Source: Paenibacillus sonchi (GTDB taxonomy: Bacteria > Bacillota > Bacilli > Paenibacillales > Paenibacillaceae). From it: 64,000 nucleotides of DNA. Shown piece by piece: positions 61,531 through 64,000 of this stretch (its first letter is position 1; each line of letters begins with the position of its first letter). A program made the position numbers and the translations under genes. The stretch is from the NCBI RefSeq assembly GCF_016772475.1, contig NZ_CP068595.1, positions 5,022,001 through 5,086,000 of the forward strand. Direction: 5' to 3'. The notes under the pieces were generated by a model. That model saw only the letters and a list, made by a program, of their open reading frames with translations. It made no database searches and was not told the origin of the DNA.

Positions 61531-62148
61531 TCAAAAAAACTCTACAAATTCATTCACAGGCTTGCGGTAGCCGCGGGGTCTGATCTTGTGCTTGTTGTCT
61601 TTGCCGATTGTAATCAGCATGACAGGCACCATATTGTCGCTCAGGTTCAGGGCCGCTTTGACGGCTTGAACATCGAAACCGATCATCGGGCAGGTATCCC
61701 AGCCCTTGTCCTTGGCAATCAGCATGAACTGCATGGCTGACAAAGAGGCATTACGGATCGCTTCATCATGCTGAAAAGCATCATTTCCGCTATAAGCGCC
61801 GTGGATATCCGCAATCGTCTGGTCAAAAGCATCCTCACTCATGGCTCCCAGCATTTTAAGCCCGCTGTAGATTTCAGAAGCCTGCAGATAGGCATTTTTG
61901 TCTCCAAGCACGACAATGACCGCTGATGCGGTATGGATTTTGTACTGGCCATAGGCCGCTTCGCGGATCTTTTCCTTCAGGTCTTCATCACTGACCACCT
62001 TATAATGGGTATGCTGCAAATTGTAGGCTGAAGGAGCGAGGCGGGTGAGCGAGAACATTTCTTCCAGCTCGCTTTGGGGGATTTTGATCCCCTCAACGAA
62101 GTTATTTGCCGATCTGCGTGCTTGAACCAATTCTGAAAAAGCGCTCAT
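61531..62148 (-). CDS. Nitroreductase family protein
   Basis: 205 residues from the ATG at 62148 with GGAGG 7 bases upstream; the ATG at 62154 is too close to the site. VQARRSANNFVEG, LTRLAPSAYNLQHTHYKVVS, AMQFMLIAKDKGWDTCPMIG and IRPRGYRKPVNEFV are typical FMN-binding nitroreductase motifs (YodC-like). It is divergent from the yjlC-ndh pair and shares its AT-rich control region, so joint redox control is possible. Confidence 0.93.
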   Translation of the reverse strand: MSAFSELVQARRSANNFVEGIKIPQSELEEMFSLTRLAPSAYNLQHTHYKVVSDEDLKEKIREAAYGQYKIHTASAVIVVLGDKNAYLQASEIYSGLKMLGAMSEDAFDQTIADIHGAYSGNDAFQHDEAIRNASLSAMQFMLIAKDKGWDTCPMIGFDVQAVKAALNLSDNMVPVMLITIGKDNKHKIRPRGYRKPVNEFVEFF

Positions 62149-62329
62149 GTTCATTCCTCCATAATGTATGTAGTAGTTAACAATTATTAATAGCTAATAT
62201 TAATAAACAAACTTACTATTTGTTACTTGCTAAACATATCACGGTGTTTGAGCATAGTCAATGGCCAAATGGATCTCAGAGTTAAATTTTCTTATGAAAT
62301 CGTGAGAAAAACCAAAAATCGCAGAAAAG

Positions 62330-62347
62330 ACGTGATTTTAATCACAA
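62330..62347. promoter_or_regulatory. Candidate Rex operator 1
   Basis: ACGTGATTTTAATCACAA has the GTGA-N6-TCAC core of Rex sites (TTGTGAANNNNTTCACAA). It lies 133 bases before the yjlC start. A Crp/Fnr-type reading (TGTGA-N6-TCACA) is also possible. Confidence 0.55.
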
Positions 62348-62371
62348 AATAAGGATATATAGGCAAAAAGA

Positions 62372-62404
62372 TTGTGACATTTATTACATGAAGAATGTTA
62401 TAAT
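62372..62404 (+). promoter_or_regulatory. yjlC-ndh promoter region with candidate Rex operator 2
   Basis: TTGTGACATTTATTACAT at 62372-62389 is a weaker Rex-like site, and TATAAT at 62399-62404 is the probable -10 box. A -35 box is poor (GACATT at 62376-62381 by spacing). A repressor on the site would cover it. Confidence 0.5.
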
Positions 62405-62479
62405 AATCACATTGATTTAGGGATTAATCTTTTCATACATTTTATTATGAGAGAAAGCTAATGCAAAGGAGAACTCAAT

Positions 62480-62893
62480 ATGTCAGAAACAATCACGCAA
62501 AGCAAATCCTTTATTAAAGAGGATCTTCTGGATCAGCTCTTGAAGCCTGAGGTGCAGGAATCCCTAACGACGCTGGTAGAGCAGCTTCCCCAGATTACGC
62601 AGCTGGTTGGCGCATTAACCAAGTCGCTTGATTTTGTGCAGACTGTTGCAGCGGATGAGGTGCTAAAGAATGACACGGTAGGTGCCATCAAAGAACTTGC
62701 CGAGCCTGTAGTGGATTCCGTCAAAACAATGGCAGCTACGGTTATCGAAGCCAAGGATCGTGCCAACGAAAGCAGTGAAAACATCACATTGTTCGGCATG
62801 ATGCGCATGATCAAGGACCCGCAGGTGCAAAAAATGCTCCGTTTCATGAATGCATACCTGCAGGTCAGCGGCGAACGTAATCCACAAAAATAA
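62480..62893 (+). CDS. yjlC: DUF1641 family protein YjlC
   Basis: 137 residues, AAAGGAGAA before the ATG. The sequence is helical: LLKPEVQESLTTLVEQLPQI, then LIKDPQ-like end text MMRMIKDPQVQKMLRFMNAY, typical of DUF1641. In Bacillus subtilis yjlC precedes ndh in a Rex-controlled operon; the same order and the Rex-like sites are seen here. Related DUF1641 proteins accompany formate dehydrogenases. Its function is unknown, but a link to NADH oxidation is likely. Confidence 0.88.
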   Translation: MSETITQSKSFIKEDLLDQLLKPEVQESLTTLVEQLPQITQLVGALTKSLDFVQTVAADEVLKNDTVGAIKELAEPVVDSVKTMAATVIEAKDRANESSENITLFGMMRMIKDPQVQKMLRFMNAYLQVSGERNPQK

Positions 62894-62910
62894 GGGCGGA
62901 GGAAAATATG

Positions 62911-64000
62911 ATGTCAAAACATATCGTTATTCTCGGAGCTGGCTACGGCGGTCTTCTGAGTGCTATTAACGTGCGCAAATATATGAGCAAGGCTGAAGCA
63001 AAAATCACGGTTGTCAATCAATACCCGACGCATCAGATTATTACGGAGCTCCATCGTCTGGCGGCAGGAAGTGTTGCGGAACAAGCCGTAGCCATGCCGC
63101 TCACCAAGCTTTTTGCCGGAAAAGACATTGATCTGAAAATTGCCAAGGTCAAATCATTTTCCGTAGACAGCAAGCAGGTGCAGCTGTCTGACGGTACGAC
63201 GCTCTCCTATGATGCACTTGTTGTTGCGCTGGGCAGCACTACTGCTTATTTCGGCATTCCTGGACTGGAAGAGTATAGCATGGTGCTGAAATCCGCCGCG
63301 GACGCGAAACAAATCCATGGGCATATTGAAGGCCGCATTCGTGAGTACGCCAAGACACACAATCCAGCCGATGCGGCGATTCTGATTGGCGGTGGCGGTC
63401 TGACCGGCGTGGAGCTGGTGGGCGAGATTGCTGATGTGCTGCCGAAGCTGACCAAACGTTATGGCGTAAATCCTCAGGAAATCAAGCTGATGCTAGTAGA
63501 AGCGGGTCCAAAAATCCTTCCGGTGCTGCCGGATCACCTGATTGAGCGTGCAGTAACGAGCCTGACTGCCCGCGGTGTAACCTTCCTGACCGGCCTTCCT
63601 GTTACGAATGTTGCCGGCAATGTAATTGATCTGAAGGATGGCCAGCAAATTGTTGCCAATACCTTTGTATGGACCGGCGGTGTGCAGGGCAACCCTCTGG
63701 TCGGTGAATCCGGCCTAGAAGTGAACCGCGGCCGTGCCACAGTCAATGACTTCCTGCAGTCCACTTCGCACCCGGATGTTTTTGTGGCAGGGGACAGTGC
63801 GGTTGTCTTCGCAGCGGACGGACGTCCATACCCGCCGACAGCACAAATTGCCTGGCAGATGGGCGAGCTGATCGGCTACAATCTGTACGCTTATCTGACT
63901 AATGCAGCCTCTGAAGCCTTCAGTCCAATCAACTCCGGGACGCTTGCCAGCCTTGGGCGCAAAGACGGGGTGGCAATTATCGGAGCCAGCAATACTCCGC
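62911..64000 (+). CDS. ndh: Type II NADH dehydrogenase (NDH-2), 3' end outside window
   Basis: At least 363 residues from the ATG at 62911 (GGAGG 8 bases upstream; an adjacent ATG at 62908 is closer). The FAD site is VILGAGYGGLLSAI, the NADH site is AAILIGGGGLTGVELVGEIA, and ATGD-like DVFVAGDSAVVF binds FAD. TELHRLAAGS and PPTAQIAWQMG match NDH-2 rather than other disulfide reductases. NDH-2 oxidises NADH and reduces menaquinone at the membrane without pumping protons. The gene runs off the window end. Confidence 0.93.
   Translation, partial: MSKHIVILGAGYGGLLSAINVRKYMSKAEAKITVVNQYPTHQIITELHRLAAGSVAEQAVAMPLTKLFAGKDIDLKIAKVKSFSVDSKQVQLSDGTTLSYDALVVALGSTTAYFGIPGLEEYSMVLKSAADAKQIHGHIEGRIREYAKTHNPADAAILIGGGGLTGVELVGEIADVLPKLTKRYGVNPQEIKLMLVEAGPKILPVLPDHLIERAVTSLTARGVTFLTGLPVTNVAGNVIDLKDGQQIVANTFVWTGGVQGNPLVGESGLEVNRGRATVNDFLQSTSHPDVFVAGDSAVVFAADGRPYPPTAQIAWQMGELIGYNLYAYLTNAASEAFSPINSGTLASLGRKDGVAIIGASNTP

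Overview
The window looks like chromosomal DNA of a Paenibacillus-type Firmicute. The support is: strong AGGAGG-like ribosome sites before most genes, frequent TTG/GTG starts, moderately high GC coding DNA, an Amj-type lipid II flippase, a RelP-type small alarmone synthetase, a candidate SigK promoter, a yjlC-ndh pair with Rex-like operators, and large secreted multi-domain glycanases (GH87, GH74). No rRNA, tRNA, CRISPR array, IS transposase or prophage was seen. Genus-level placement is inference.

Layout. 1-9.6 kb: housekeeping and accessory genes (LtrA, YkvA, HxlR plus nitroreductase, LrgAB, a decayed arabinofuranosidase, two small proteins, a TetR/hydrolase pair, CmpB-like membrane protein, NUDIX, DUF2809). 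9.7-13.5 kb: aldo/keto reductase, TetR regulator, Amj flippase, and an exported coiled-coil protein with a promoter and a terminator in its leader. 13.8-21.2 kb: a tightly overlapping operon of seven enzymes (KAS III, ATP-grasp ligase, NAD-dependent epimerase/reductase, metallo-beta-lactamase-fold hydrolase, CoF/F390-synthetase-like adenylating enzyme, acyltransferase-like protein, SDR). It reads as an uncharacterised acyl-derived metabolite pathway and is the best candidate for an undescribed system. 21.2-31 kb: DUF4265-like protein, signal peptidase, HD-GYP phosphodiesterase, RelP, cytosolic GH9, broken HAD, SDR, Cache-GGDEF cyclase, cupin. 31-32.4 kb: intergenic repeats and a dead response regulator. 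32.4-45.3 kb: acryloyl-CoA reductase-like enzyme with TetR, malic enzyme, nucleotide kinase-like protein, GNAT, a three-gene ABC-2 exporter, DinB, SgrR-like regulator, DUF4173, Crp/Fnr, DUF4256. 45.6-56.8 kb: secreted GH87 alpha-glucanase, cysteine synthase, two-component system with YcnI, secreted GH74 xyloglucanase. 57-64 kb: SDR/LysR pair, methyltransferase, unknown protein, nitroreductase, yjlC-ndh (cut by the window end).

A striking property is a set of single-base losses, mostly in homopolymers, that split otherwise well preserved genes (near 4164, 4668, 16548, 20712, 22612, 26687, 42691, plus a one-base gain near 44106). The uniform type suggests either assembly error or a strain with many fresh frameshifts; I annotate these as single interrupted genes. 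Several other loci are genuinely decayed (GH51 fragment, response regulator, DinB fragment, HAD lacking motif IV).
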